Shown: positions 9,177 to 18,134, counted from the first letter of the stretch. The stretch: 64,000 nucleotides of DNA from a bacterium (GCA_028824015.1 JAPPFC010000036.1:62001-126000); one strand, 5' to 3'. Made by a program: numbers and translations. The notes: a model not told the origin generated them from the letters alone.

Positions 9177-10634
9177 TCACCGGGACAGCCGGGAGCGGGC
9201 CCCCTCCAATCTCTCCAGCGTCCTCTCCCGGCCGAGCGCGGCGAGCGACTCGAAGAGGGGCGGGCTTATGGAAGATCCGGTCACCGCCACCCGGATCGGC
9301 TGGAACCCGCGCCGGGCGTTCACCTCCAGCCGGGCCAGCAACCCGCGCAGGGTCTCCTCGATGGTCTCCGTCCGCCACTCCCCCAGCTGTCCCAGGGCCG
9401 AGATGGCCTCGGAAAGGACCGGCGGAACGCTCTGGGCTCTCATCACCTTGCGCCAGGACCGCTCGTCGTACTCGATCCCGGCCTCCAGGAGGAAGGACAA
9501 CTGCGGTCCCACCTCCGACAGGAGCTTCACTCTCTCCTGGACGAGGGGGAGCACCGGGCTGGCCCGCTCCCATTCGGAATCGGACACCGGGACGCCCAGG
9601 TGCTGCTCGGCATAGGGACGGGCCCGGGCCGAGAACTCCGAGGCCGAGATGTGGTTCCGTATGTACTCGCCGTTCATCCACTCGAGCTTCACGGGATCGA
9701 AGACCGCCGGGCTGGAGGAGACATCGGCAAGGTCGAATGCCTCCACGGCTTCCTGAGGGCTGAATACCGTCGCCTCCGGACCTAGCGACCATCCCAGGAG
9801 CGAGAGGTAGTTGAACAGGGCCTCGGGAAGGAATCCCCTGTCACGGTATTCGCCCACGTCGGTGGCTCCGTGGCGCTTGGAGAGCTTGCGTCCGTCCTGG
9901 CCGTGGAGCAAGGGAAGGTGGGCGTAGACCGGTTCAGGGGCGGACATCGCCCTGGTTATCTGGATGTGCCGGGGCGTGGAAGGGAGGATGTCCTCTCCCC
10001 GGGCCACGTGGGTGATTTGATAGTCCACGTCATCCACGGTGGAGGCAAGGTGGTAGGTGGGCGATCCGTCGCTGCGGAGGATCACGAAGTCGTCGATGAC
10101 CTCGTGGTCGAAGCGGACCTCGCCCCGCACCAGGTCCTCGAAGACCGTCACGCCCGGGCGCGGCATGGCGAATCGCACCACGTGGTTCTCTCCCGTTTGC
10201 TGCCTGCGTTTGGCTTCCCGGACATCCAGCGACCTGCAGCGTCCGTCATACCCGGGCGGCCGTCCCGCCCGCTGAGCCTCTTTTCTGCGTTGCGCCAGCG
10301 CCTCGGGGCTACAAAAGCATCGATAGGCGGCCCCGTTTTCCAGCAGTTGCTCCGCGACCTCCCGATAGCGCTCGTACCTTCCGCTCTGGCGGTAAGCGCC
10401 GTGCGGACCCCCCACCTCCACCCCCTCGTCCCAGTCGATTCCCAGCCAGCGGAGCGCTTCCAGGATCTTCGTCTCGAAGTCGGAAGTGGACCGTTGCCGG
10501 TCGGTGTCATCCACCCGGACTATGAAGACGCCGCAGTGGCGGCGGGCAAACAACCAGTTGAAGAGGGCGGCCCGGGCCGTGCCGACATGGAGAAGCCCGG
10601 TCGGCGACGGCGCCACCCTCAGCCGGGGAGTCAT
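9177..10634 (-). CDS. gltX: glutamyl-tRNA synthetase
   Basis: A 485-residue class I aminoacyl-tRNA synthetase that charges tRNA-Glu (and, if non-discriminating, tRNA-Gln). The HIGH signature appears as LLHVGTARAALFNWLFARR near residue 15. The KMSKS signature appears as GRKLSKRHGA near residue 245. In between are FIVRVDDTD, RGEDILPSTPRHI and the YHLASTVDD region, in the expected order, followed by the helical anticodon-binding domain. The ATG at 10634 overlaps the stop of the upstream FAH-family gene by four bases (ATGA), so the two are coupled. No zinc-binding insert is evident. Confidence 0.96.
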   Translation of the reverse strand: MTPRLRVAPSPTGLLHVGTARAALFNWLFARRHCGVFIVRVDDTDRQRSTSDFETKILEALRWLGIDWDEGVEVGGPHGAYRQSGRYERYREVAEQLLENGAAYRCFCSPEALAQRRKEAQRAGRPPGYDGRCRSLDVREAKRRQQTGENHVVRFAMPRPGVTVFEDLVRGEVRFDHEVIDDFVILRSDGSPTYHLASTVDDVDYQITHVARGEDILPSTPRHIQITRAMSAPEPVYAHLPLLHGQDGRKLSKRHGATDVGEYRDRGFLPEALFNYLSLLGWSLGPEATVFSPQEAVEAFDLADVSSSPAVFDPVKLEWMNGEYIRNHISASEFSARARPYAEQHLGVPVSDSEWERASPVLPLVQERVKLLSEVGPQLSFLLEAGIEYDERSWRKVMRAQSVPPVLSEAISALGQLGEWRTETIEETLRGLLARLEVNARRGFQPIRVAVTGSSISPPLFESLAALGRERTLERLEGARSRLSR

Positions 10635-11383
10635 CCTCGCACCACCGGGTTGACCAGCGACCCGATCCCTTCGATCCGCACCTCCATGAGGTTGCCCTCA
10701 TAGACGGGGCCCACCCCGTCGGGAGTGCCGGTGAGAATCACGTCCCCGGGAAGCAGAGTCATCATGGACGACACGTAGGAGACCAACTCTCCAGGGCCGA
10801 ACATCATCTCGGAGCTGAAACCGGACTGGCGCAGTTCACCATCGACCAGACACTCCACCACCTGCTGCTCCAGCGGATCGAACTCGGTCTCGATCATCGG
10901 TCCCAGCGGGCAGAAGGTGTCGAAGCTTTTGGCCCGGGTGAGATTCAGGGGGTCGTCGAGAAGTTCCCGGGCGGTTATGTCGTTGGCGGCGGTGTAGCCG
11001 AGTATGTAGGCTCCGGTGTCCTCCACCCGGATGTGCCTGGCCACCCTCCCCATGATCACCGCCAACTCGGCCTCGTGGCTGATCACCGACACGGCCGGGG
11101 GAATCACCACTTCGGCGCCCGGACCCACCACCGACGTGGTGGGCTTCAAGAAGACAAAGGGTTCCCCCGGGTACGGTGCGTCAGGATCGACATAGTTGCG
11201 GCCCACCCCCACCACCTTGGTGGGGAGCACCGGCGACAGCACCCTCACCTGATCCCAGCCCAGCATCGTCTCGGTCGGCTCCCACACCACGAAGGGAGAG
11301 CCCCGATAGAGGGTGACCCCCTCCATCTCCGCCACTCCATAGGCTATGTCGTCGCCGTGGCGAAACCGGACGATCTTCGCCAA
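10631..11383 (-). CDS. fumarylacetoacetate hydrolase (FAH) family protein
   Basis: A 250-residue single-domain FAH-family enzyme, a group of metal-dependent C-C hydrolases, isomerases and decarboxylases acting on 2-oxo acids such as acylpyruvates. Family landmarks: VVGVGRNYVDPDAP, PFVFLKPTTSVVGPG, the metal-ligand segment SHEAELAVIMGR, GYTAANDITARELL, the Lys-containing RAKSFDTFCPLGPMI, and TLLPGDVILTGTPDGVGPV. The likely start is TTG at 11383, five bases after the upstream stop and preceded by a G-rich stretch; there is no ATG that keeps the N-terminus. Substrate is unknown. It is coupled to gltX, a conserved actinobacterial arrangement as far as I recall. Confidence 0.85.
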   Translation of the reverse strand: MAKIVRFRHGDDIAYGVAEMEGVTLYRGSPFVVWEPTETMLGWDQVRVLSPVLPTKVVGVGRNYVDPDAPYPGEPFVFLKPTTSVVGPGAEVVIPPAVSVISHEAELAVIMGRVARHIRVEDTGAYILGYTAANDITARELLDDPLNLTRAKSFDTFCPLGPMIETEFDPLEQQVVECLVDGELRQSGFSSEMMFGPGELVSYVSSMMTLLPGDVILTGTPDGVGPVYEGNLMEVRIEGIGSLVNPVVRG

Positions 11384-11388
11384 CGAAC

Positions 11389-11868
11389 TCAGCCCCCGGC
11401 GGCGAGGGCTGACCGGAGATCGCCAGGCGACATGACCAGAAGATCGGATCCGACCTGTTCGGCGGCGGCTGCTCCCGGGACCGGCTCGTGGCGGGAATGC
11501 TTGAGCCACCGGCGCCCGCGCTCCACCACCTGCTCCGATGCACCTTCTTCGTAACCCATCAGGATCCGGGCCACCTCCAGGTCTTCGGGGACCGGCGCCC
11601 GACCGAAGAGAGAGGCCCGGGCCGCCATCAGGGTCACCAGGACCGCCTCTCCCCGCATCTCGTCGGCGGGAAGGCCGGCCCGGCGGACGATCCGAAACGC
11701 CCAACCGGTGTCGGGACCGGGGCGACCGAACAGACCGCCCGGTGTGACCTGGTCGGGTGCGGTGATCATCCCCGGTCGGGTGGGGCTCCACCGAGCAGGC
11801 GCGGCAGGAGCGAGAACCGCCCGCGGGAGATCCTGGTCGGGAGGATCGATGTTGGGTTGGCGAGGCAT
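11389..11868 (-). CDS. protein of unknown function in the ilvE-gltX operon
   Basis: A 159-residue protein with a proline-rich N-terminus (MPRQPNIDPPDQDL) and a compact helical region from about residue 48 containing FRIVRRAGLPADEMRGEAVLV and ARILMGYEEGASEQVVERGRRW. It has no signal peptide, transmembrane segment or cysteine. It lies between ilvE (25 bases) and the FAH-family gene (five bases) on the same strand, so it is part of a five-cistron operon with gltX. I do not recognise a family with certainty. It is probably soluble and may serve the same pathway as its neighbours, which is only inference. Confidence 0.7.
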   Translation of the reverse strand: MPRQPNIDPPDQDLPRAVLAPAAPARWSPTRPGMITAPDQVTPGGLFGRPGPDTGWAFRIVRRAGLPADEMRGEAVLVTLMAARASLFGRAPVPEDLEVARILMGYEEGASEQVVERGRRWLKHSRHEPVPGAAAAEQVGSDLLVMSPGDLRSALAAGG

Positions 11869-11893
11869 CTAGGCAGAAGGCGCCGAGGACCGC

Positions 11894-12808
11894 TCAGACA
11901 TACTCGAGCCATTCTCCCAGGTCCGGGTCGCCGCCCGAGGTGAGCCGCTCGAAGAGTTCCTGGGCGCGCCGGGTAACTGGTCCGGGACGACCGGTCCCGA
12001 TCGGCCGGGCGTCGATCTCCCGCACCGGGGTCACCTCCGCGGCGGTGCCGGTGAAGAAGACCTCGTCGGCGTTGAAGAGATCGCCCCTGGTGAGAGTGGC
12101 CTCCCGGATCTCGATGCCGTCCCGGGAGAGCAGGGTCATCACCGTGTGGCGGGTGATGCCGTCCAGGATCCCCGAGGAGATCGGAGGGGTGAGCACCACG
12201 CCGTCTCGCACCAGGAAGACGTTCTCTCCGCTGCCTTCGGAGATGTTCCCGTCGCCGTTGAGCAACAGGGCTTCGTCGTAGCCGTTGCTGAGCGCCTCCA
12301 TCTTGGCCATCACGCTGTTGAGATACTGCCCGCATCCCTTGGCCACCGGCACGAAGGCCGCCGGACTGATCCGCCGCCAGGAGGACACCCCCACCCGAAT
12401 GCCGTTCAAGACCCCTTCCTCTCCAAGGTACGCACCCCATCTCCAGGCTGCGATGGCAGTGTGGGAGGTGGCGCCGGTCGGGTTGAGGCCTATCGCCCCC
12501 AGCCCGTAGTAGACCAGGGGGCGTATGTATCCCGCCTCCAACTCGTTCTCCCTCATTACCGTCCGGCAGGCCTCTGCGAGATCTTCTACCGACCATTCGA
12601 GGGGCACGCGGTAGACCCGGGCCGAACGATGGAGCCGCTCGAGGTGTTCGGTCAGGCGGAAGATCGCCGTCCCGTTGTCGGTCTCGTAGGCCCGGATTCC
12701 CTCGAACACCCCGGTTCCGTAGTGGAGGGCGTTGCTTAGCACGTGGACGTTAGCCTCGTCCCAGGGGACCAACTCACCGTCCATCCAGATATACATTGAG
12801 GGTTCCAT
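11894..12808 (-). CDS. ilvE: branched-chain amino acid aminotransferase
   Basis: A 304-residue fold-type IV PLP aminotransferase, the last step of Leu, Ile and Val synthesis, consistent with leuCD in the same window. Motifs: MYIWMDGELVPWDEANVHV at the start, LHYGTGVFEGIRAYET, YIRPLVYYGLGAIGLNP, the PLP lysine in PVAKGCGQYLNSVMAK, DEALLLNGDGNISEGSGENVFLV, and the phosphate-binding TGTAAEVTPVREID. Length is normal. ATG 12808 is used; an internal ATG at 12796 (MYIWMDG) is an equally good alternative because many family members begin there. First gene of the operon leading to gltX. Confidence 0.95.
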   Translation of the reverse strand: MEPSMYIWMDGELVPWDEANVHVLSNALHYGTGVFEGIRAYETDNGTAIFRLTEHLERLHRSARVYRVPLEWSVEDLAEACRTVMRENELEAGYIRPLVYYGLGAIGLNPTGATSHTAIAAWRWGAYLGEEGVLNGIRVGVSSWRRISPAAFVPVAKGCGQYLNSVMAKMEALSNGYDEALLLNGDGNISEGSGENVFLVRDGVVLTPPISSGILDGITRHTVMTLLSRDGIEIREATLTRGDLFNADEVFFTGTAAEVTPVREIDARPIGTGRPGPVTRRAQELFERLTSGGDPDLGEWLEYV

Positions 12809-12905
12809 GCGCCTCTAGTTTGGCACACTCGGAAGGCCGATTAACCGAACGTTTCGGATTGTCCGTTCTGTTCCGGTCTCGACAGCCCCGGTAACCTGGG
12901 AAACG

Positions 12906-13352
12906 ATGCGCAGGACTATCGCCTCTCTGTTCGGGGTGGGTCTGCTGGTTGGCAAGGTGACGGGATCCGACGCCGGGTCCGGAACCCTGGGCGCCGCGGT
13001 GGGGCTGGCTGCGGGGATGGCGGCCGGAGGGCTGGGGTGGCCGGCGCAACTCCTCCTGGCCGGCGTGGTGGCGGGAGTCTCGGTGTGGGCCTCGCATCCC
13101 TTCTCGGACGATCCCGGCTGGGTGGTGATCGACGAGGCGGCCGGGGCGACCCTGGCGGTGGTGGGTCTGGGTCTGGCCGGAGCCGTGGCCGGATGGGTGA
13201 TGTTCCGAATAGTGGACATCACCAAGACCGGCTTTCCGGGCGTGAGGTGGGCGGAACGGCTTCCGGGGGGCTGGGGCGTAACCGGCGACGACGTGGTGGC
13301 CGGAGCTTACGGATTGGCGGTTGGGTGGATCGTCCAACTCTGGTTAGGCTGA
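12906..13352 (+). CDS. pgpA: phosphatidylglycerophosphatase A family protein
   Basis: A 148-residue multi-pass membrane protein with the PgpA pattern: GSDAGSGTLGAAVGL near residue 19, DPGWVVIDEAAGATL near residue 67 (the catalytic DE-x-x-G motif), MFRIVDITKTGFPG near residue 98, and GVTGDDVVAGAYG near residue 124 (DD motif). These acidic residues bind the metal needed to dephosphorylate phosphatidylglycerol phosphate. Three to four hydrophobic segments separate them. ATG at 12906 follows TAACCT by eight bases, a possible leaderless start. It is divergent from ilvE. The family call is firm although the overall similarity is modest. Confidence 0.82.
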   Translation: MRRTIASLFGVGLLVGKVTGSDAGSGTLGAAVGLAAGMAAGGLGWPAQLLLAGVVAGVSVWASHPFSDDPGWVVIDEAAGATLAVVGLGLAGAVAGWVMFRIVDITKTGFPGVRWAERLPGGWGVTGDDVVAGAYGLAVGWIVQLWLG

Positions 13353-13407
13353 TCGCGGCCCCGCCCGGGACCACCGGCGTAACACCAGGCCGCGGCAGGA
13401 AGCAACC

Positions 13408-14208
13408 ATGACCGAGTACCTCTTCGACACTGACACACGAGAGGCGCTGACCCAGATCGGCGACGGTGAGTGGGCCGCTCGGGTGAGTCCCCTGTGGAAC
13501 ATCGACGGAATTCCCAACGGTGGTTACCTGATGGCATTGTGCCTGGTGGCAGCAGGACAGGGGGTGGCCCACCCCGACCCGCTCTCGATGACCAGCCACT
13601 TCGTGGGACCGACCATGCCGGGTGAGGCGACGGTCGCAAGCCGGGTGATCAAGCGGGGTCGCAGCGTTTCGGTCAACGCCGTCGATCTGGTACAGAACGG
13701 CAGGGTGACCGTCACTTCGCTGATCACCTGGGGCGACCTGTCCACCCTCACCGGTCCCAGCGGTCCTCTGCGTCCCCCTTCGAGCCTGCCGGAGAACTCG
13801 GAGTTGCAGGGCGGCCCTCAGAAGAGAGGGGCATCCACCTTTATCGAACGATTCGACTTCCTGATGCCCCACGAGATGGCCATGGGGGCCGCAGGCCGGC
13901 CTACCGGAAGGGCGGAGGCCCGGGGCCGGATGCGTTTTGCGGACGGCCGCCCACCCGACCTCATGGCTGTTCCGGTGTTCGCCGACGGCTTCCCTCCCGC
14001 CGTCTTCCAACTGGGCTACTACGGATGGGCGCCGACGCTGGAGCTGACCATTCACTTCCGGGCCCGCCCGCATCCGGGATGGCTGACCATCGATCTGGCC
14101 TGCAGCCACCTCCTCGAAGGAACCTTCGAAGAAGACTGCTACATCTGGGACTCCCAGGGCAACCTGGTCGCCATGTCCCGCCAACTGGGACGCACCCTGG
14201 TCGGATAA
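13408..14208 (+). CDS. acyl-CoA thioesterase, TesB-like double hotdog
   Basis: A 266-residue protein that fits the 4HBT_3/TesB-like thioesterase family common in actinobacteria. The first hotdog shows WNIDGIPNGGYLMALCLVAAGQ (central helix) and SMTSHFVGPTMPGEATVASRVIKRGRSVSV. The second ends with TLELTIHFRARPHPGWLTIDLACSHLLEGTFEEDCYIWDSQGNLVAMSRQ, the usual C-terminal signature. Such enzymes hydrolyse acyl-CoA thioesters in the cytoplasm. Chain-length preference cannot be told. It starts with ATG 55 bases after pgpA and may share its transcript. Confidence 0.82.
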   Translation: MTEYLFDTDTREALTQIGDGEWAARVSPLWNIDGIPNGGYLMALCLVAAGQGVAHPDPLSMTSHFVGPTMPGEATVASRVIKRGRSVSVNAVDLVQNGRVTVTSLITWGDLSTLTGPSGPLRPPSSLPENSELQGGPQKRGASTFIERFDFLMPHEMAMGAAGRPTGRAEARGRMRFADGRPPDLMAVPVFADGFPPAVFQLGYYGWAPTLELTIHFRARPHPGWLTIDLACSHLLEGTFEEDCYIWDSQGNLVAMSRQLGRTLVG

Positions 14209-14240
14209 GCCAGCCTGCCGGTGAAGGGTGGGATGGGGGC

Positions 14241-15458
14241 TCATTTTCTTTGTTTGAAAGGGCTTCGGCGGTTTCGGTAGTTGCTGTTGCGCCGACCGCT
14301 TGTAGGCCGATCGTGTTTCAGGGGCGGTTTGAGGTAGTACTGGCCGGATGGTTTCCTGCGTACTTGCCACCGGTCGTCGTGAACCTTGTGGTGGCACCTG
14401 CTGCATAGGAGGCACATGTCGTTGAGGTCGGTGTTTCCCTGCACCGCCCAGGGGATGATGTGGTGGGCTTGACACCAGTTGGCATTGGCGCCGCATCCCA
14501 CACAGTTCTTGTCCCGGGCTACGAGAGCGATCCGTTGGGCCGGTGAAGCGGCCCGTCGTGACCGTCCCAGGTCCATCGGCTGTGACATGCCCCGGAATAT
14601 GGCGGGGAGGATGTCCGATTGGCAGGCCAGGTCCCGGATCTTCTCCACCGGGATAGGAGTCCCGTCACCAAGACGCCCGTTGCGAAGCTCCCGGGAGACC
14701 ACGTCGTAGTCGGCGATCAACAACAACCTGGGACCGCGGGGAGGCTTACCATCTTCGCCGGTGTCCTCTCTGGTCACCAATCCCGCCAGGGCATCTGCCA
14801 TCTTCTGACCCGGAGAGCACCTTGCCCGGGGGTCTTCCTCCCGCCACAGTTCGTTCATCTTCTGCGACAACGCCGTCTCCAACAGAGCACCGGTGATCGG
14901 ATCGAACCGACCGTACAACACCGTCATACCGTCTGTACGGTCGGTCTTGATCTTGGCGAACCTCTGCGAGCGTTGATGCTCCAGGCGGGACATCCCATCA
15001 TCCTCGGAGCGTTGCTGTTGGTACTTGCGAACCGTTGCTGCGAACTTGTCCGGAGACTGGGTACGGGCCTTGCCCACCAATTCTGTCTCGTCTATCTCCC
15101 CTTCTTGGGAGGCCTTCGCCAGGATCCGGGCGTTCTCGTAGGGAATCTCACCGTCCCGCAGACCCTCTGACGTCTTGGGCAGCTCTTCCAGTTCCACCGC
15201 GGTTTCCACTTCCGAGCGGGCTTTGCGGCTAGGCCGCAAACCCTTCTCCCGCAGGTTGATCTCGGTGATGTGGATCCCTTTCCTACGGGTCAACTCCGCC
15301 AGCGTCTCGGCACGCACGGCTGCGGCTTGGTTCTCCACCCGGATGGTGGACTGCAAGCGGTCCTGGAGTTGTTCCAGGGTCGCGTCTCCCACGGCCAGAT
15401 TGGGTAGAACCGAACCCATCTCGTTGATGACCGGCCGGCCGTTAGCTGTTCTTTCCAT
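14241..15458 (-). CDS. DUF222 domain HNH endonuclease-like protein
   Basis: A 405-residue member of the DUF222-HNH family (mycobacterial 13E12 repeat type), typically multicopy in actinobacterial genomes. The N-terminal 230 residues are charged and helical. The C-terminal HNH zinc-binding domain is intact: CVGCGANANWCQAHHIIPWAVQG, then LCSRCHHKVHDD, giving CxxC, the catalytic His pair and a second CxxC-HH. The ATG at 15458 falls seven bases after a TATAAT box, which argues for a leaderless mRNA beginning at this codon and against upstream in-frame starts. It faces a divergent nuclease-like gene. The biological role of this family is not established. Confidence 0.85.
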   Translation of the reverse strand: MERTANGRPVINEMGSVLPNLAVGDATLEQLQDRLQSTIRVENQAAAVRAETLAELTRRKGIHITEINLREKGLRPSRKARSEVETAVELEELPKTSEGLRDGEIPYENARILAKASQEGEIDETELVGKARTQSPDKFAATVRKYQQQRSEDDGMSRLEHQRSQRFAKIKTDRTDGMTVLYGRFDPITGALLETALSQKMNELWREEDPRARCSPGQKMADALAGLVTREDTGEDGKPPRGPRLLLIADYDVVSRELRNGRLGDGTPIPVEKIRDLACQSDILPAIFRGMSQPMDLGRSRRAASPAQRIALVARDKNCVGCGANANWCQAHHIIPWAVQGNTDLNDMCLLCSRCHHKVHDDRWQVRRKPSGQYYLKPPLKHDRPTSGRRNSNYRNRRSPFKQRK

Positions 15459-15465
15459 GTGTACC

Positions 15466-15494
15466 ATTATACCACGGGGGGTGCGACAAAACAA
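15466..15494 (-). promoter_or_regulatory. consensus-like promoter of the DUF222-HNH gene
   Basis: On the minus strand TTGTTT (15494-15489) and a perfect TATAAT (15471-15466) are spaced by 17 bases. The predicted transcript starts at or next to the A of the ATG at 15458, so translation would be leaderless. It is the best consensus promoter I see in the window. Confidence 0.8.
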
Positions 15495-15616
15495 TGCATT
15501 ATATCGCCGAAGTTGGCAAAACAAACACCAAATGCAAGAGAACTTCGCAAGCAAGTCCCGCGAGGACGGCTAACACATCACCATCATCCAAAGATGCGGA
15601 AGCCCGGTCCAGCAGG

Positions 15617-15663
15617 TCGCGAGAACTACATTTCGCGACTCAGCAAGTCGCGATGCTTACAAT
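15617..15663 (+). promoter_or_regulatory. operator-like repeats and -10 box of the HsdR-N gene
   Basis: The palindrome TCGCGA occurs three times at 15617, 15633 and 15648, spacing 16 and 15 bases. The last two form a perfect 8-base inverted repeat (TCGCGACT at 15633-15640, AGTCGCGA at 15646-15653) around a 5-base centre. It ends five bases before a TACAAT -10 box (15658-15663), which is itself six bases before the ATG at 15670. No good -35 is seen, so an activator or repressor binding the dyad is plausible (inference). Confidence 0.65.
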
Positions 15664-15669
15664 GTCCTC

Positions 15670-16809
15670 ATGTTCAGGGCAGAGATCATGGAGCATGCCA
15701 GCCGTGTTTCCAACCTTATTCAGGCATACCCAGAGATCAAGAACAGCGAGGCACAAACCAAGAACAGCCTGATAGAGCCTTTCCTGCGGTGCCTTGGATA
15801 CGATCCCAGTCATCCAGAACAGGTAACACTGGAGGTATCTACCGAGTTGGGTGGAAAGATTGACTATGTGTTGTCTGGACAGGCAGATGTAAAAGTAGCA
15901 GTGGAAGCCAAGAAGGCAGGAGTCAAACTGTCCGAAAAGGAAACCAACCAGTTGCGGTCATACTTCACTTTCTCAGAAGCGGCGGCGGCCCTCCTTACCA
16001 ACGGAGTGGAGTACCGGCTTTTCACAGACCTGGAAAAAACCAACGTCATGGATGCTACGCCTTTTCACCGAGTGGATGTAACACACCTCACCGACAACGA
16101 CATGCACCACCTTGAGACCCTGACAAGGAGCCAGGTGCAGCAGGATGGAGTTCACCAACAAGCCCAACGGGAGCGATACAGAAGGATGGTCAACGAGATC
16201 GTTACGCAGGAATTGCACTCTCCCTCTCAAGATTTCCTGAAGTTGGTCGGCAGGAGAGTCGGAATCAAGCCCCTTACCAAGTCCCACCTCGAGTTATTGG
16301 CACCCCTGGTGAATGAAGCGATCCGGCGTTACCGCGGAGTGACATCGCCTCCCAAACCAAAGCCACCGTCGTCTACGCAAACTCCCAAGAAACCCGTTTC
16401 CCCTACTACGTACAGCTCCCAACCTACTACAGCACCTACGAGGGGCGGCTCCGGGAAGACGACTCACCTGACATTGTCCAGGTACCGAGGTGCAACACTG
16501 TTTGGGAAGGCCCTTCCCGGCAATTCCTACAGACAAATGCTGATAGCAGTGGTTGCTGCACTCCAGGCCCGGCATCCACACGATTTCCCGGACCGAGTCC
16601 GCAATGAGAAGGCCTTCCGAGGTAGACAGTGGTGGTACATCAGCAAAGACGCAAGCGACCTTAGCCCCAAACTTGATAGAGCCAAGGTGGGTGAGTATCA
16701 CGTAAATGTGAATTTCGGCCGTCTGGAGTCGGTTAAGCAAGCCCACCGTTTCCTGATCGCTTTTGGCTACAGTGCCGACGAGCTGGAAGTCCAGACTTCT
16801 GACGATTGA
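15670..16809 (+). CDS. PD-(D/E)XK nuclease-like protein with type I restriction R N-terminal domain
   Basis: A 379-residue protein whose first 170 residues match the HsdR_N_2 domain: NSEAQTKNSLIEPFLRCLGYDP, then GGKIDYVLSG and KVAVEAKKAG supplying the D and E-x-K residues of the nuclease core, then QLRSYFTFSEAAAALLTNGVEYRLFTD. A Pro/Ser/Thr-rich linker (about 225-265) joins it to a C-terminal domain of about 100 residues (TLFGKALPGNSYRQMLIAVVAAL, QWWYISKDASDL) that I have seen in restriction-associated proteins but cannot name. No helicase motor, HsdM or HsdS is present, so this is not a complete R-M system. Codon use is lower in GC than in the neighbours, suggesting transfer. Confidence 0.78.
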   Translation: MFRAEIMEHASRVSNLIQAYPEIKNSEAQTKNSLIEPFLRCLGYDPSHPEQVTLEVSTELGGKIDYVLSGQADVKVAVEAKKAGVKLSEKETNQLRSYFTFSEAAAALLTNGVEYRLFTDLEKTNVMDATPFHRVDVTHLTDNDMHHLETLTRSQVQQDGVHQQAQRERYRRMVNEIVTQELHSPSQDFLKLVGRRVGIKPLTKSHLELLAPLVNEAIRRYRGVTSPPKPKPPSSTQTPKKPVSPTTYSSQPTTAPTRGGSGKTTHLTLSRYRGATLFGKALPGNSYRQMLIAVVAALQARHPHDFPDRVRNEKAFRGRQWWYISKDASDLSPKLDRAKVGEYHVNVNFGRLESVKQAHRFLIAFGYSADELEVQTSDD

Positions 16810-16820
16810 TCTACAGGTGG

Positions 16821-18014
16821 CTAACCCACGTATCTGGAAGCTTCGGTAGCTGGGTCGCCCACTGGCCTCCAGGCATAGCGGTCCAGGTAGGGGTTGGGGG
16901 TACCTTCGACTGTGTCTGCGATGAGCCGGCCCAGTACGGGGCCGAACTTGAATCCGTGGCCGCTGCCGCCGCTCGCCACTGTCAAGCCCTCGACTCCCGG
17001 ATGGCGGCTGATCAGGAAGTCTCCGTCGAAGCTGTCGGTGTAGACGCACATCTTCAAGGCATCGAGCGGAGCATCCGCCAGGGCCGGCAGGGAATGGGAT
17101 AGGAATTCTCGGCAACGTGCTTCGTCCTCATCCCCGGGCGGCACGCGGGGTGCGTTCGCCGACACTGCATACCCAGGACCGTGGACGCCGATCTTGACTA
17201 TCCCCTCCCGATTGGCGGGGAAACCGTACCAGCCGGTGGTGGCGATGTCTGCTCCCCAGGGCGGGAATAGAGGTGGTCGGAAGGCTTCCGGGTCGGCCGG
17301 TTTGAAGTAGAGGATGGGCTGGCCCGACAGTCGGAGGAAGCCGTCCAACTCCGGAAGAAGTGAGGGAGTCCACACTCCGGCCGCCACGACCACACGATCG
17401 GCTCGGATCTCCGTCCCGTCCGCGGTAACCACCCCCGAGACACGTCCGTTCCCACGGCTGATCGACGACACCTCCGCGGTCTTAACACAGATGCCCCTTG
17501 CCTTGGCCTCCTCGGCCAAGAGGGAAACAACAGTTCCTGCCTCTGCCCACCCACCTCTGGCATTGAAGTAGCCGTCGACGTAGTAATCGGCGTTCCACCG
17601 GGGGTACCGAGTGGCGATCTCAGCTGAACCCAGTCTCTCCGGCGACCAACCCTCCTCGGAGAGGGTGCGGTAGGAATCGCCCTCGAAACCCTCGTCTTCC
17701 AACGGTCTGCTGCTGAGGAACAGAAGGCCGTCCTGGTGGTACAGGTCCCGTCCCCAACGTTCATTCCACCGGTGCCAACCGCTTATGGTTTCATTGCCCA
17801 GACGACAGTGCAGCCGGTCGGTCCCGTAATCCATTCTCACCATCCGGCTCACGTCGTTGGAAGCGGCGGAGGGATGCGGTATGGGACCGGCGTTTATCAA
17901 GGTGACCCCGTATCCCCTCTCCTTCAACTCCAAAGCTCCGGCCAAACCGAATATGCCCGCGCCGACAACGACAACCGACTGTTTGCGGCCAGTATTCGAG
18001 GGCGATTGTCCCAT
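16821..18014 (-). CDS. FAD-dependent amine oxidoreductase, monomeric sarcosine oxidase-like
   Basis: A 397-residue DAO/GlpO-family flavoprotein. The dinucleotide-binding motif VVVVGAGIFGLAGALEL is at residues 14-30, followed by VSRMVRMDYGTD. RVVVAAGVWTPSLLPEL is the second FAD strand. KMCVYTDSFDGDFLISRHP resembles the sarcosine oxidase/N-methyltryptophan oxidase segment whose Cys carries covalent FAD; the Cys is present. GLTVASGGSGHGFKFGPVLGRLIAD closes the domain. It probably oxidises an N-methylated or secondary amino acid, producing H2O2 and aldehyde; the substrate is unknown. It is convergent with the HsdR-N gene, with an 11-base gap. Confidence 0.82.
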   Translation of the reverse strand: MGQSPSNTGRKQSVVVVGAGIFGLAGALELKERGYGVTLINAGPIPHPSAASNDVSRMVRMDYGTDRLHCRLGNETISGWHRWNERWGRDLYHQDGLLFLSSRPLEDEGFEGDSYRTLSEEGWSPERLGSAEIATRYPRWNADYYVDGYFNARGGWAEAGTVVSLLAEEAKARGICVKTAEVSSISRGNGRVSGVVTADGTEIRADRVVVAAGVWTPSLLPELDGFLRLSGQPILYFKPADPEAFRPPLFPPWGADIATTGWYGFPANREGIVKIGVHGPGYAVSANAPRVPPGDEDEARCREFLSHSLPALADAPLDALKMCVYTDSFDGDFLISRHPGVEGLTVASGGSGHGFKFGPVLGRLIADTVEGTPNPYLDRYAWRPVGDPATEASRYVG

Positions 18015-18134
18015 GGCTAGGGCCAGGTGACCATTGCCACGCCAGTTGTCCTGGCGTAGAGAACCCGCCTCCCCCTGACCGCGCTCAGGAACATCCCGGT
18101 GGCAACCCGATCGATCAACTCACCGTGGCAATGT

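Noticed and set aside
15670-16809. Complete type I restriction system
   Set aside because: Only an HsdR-N-like nuclease domain exists; helicase motor, HsdM and HsdS are missing.
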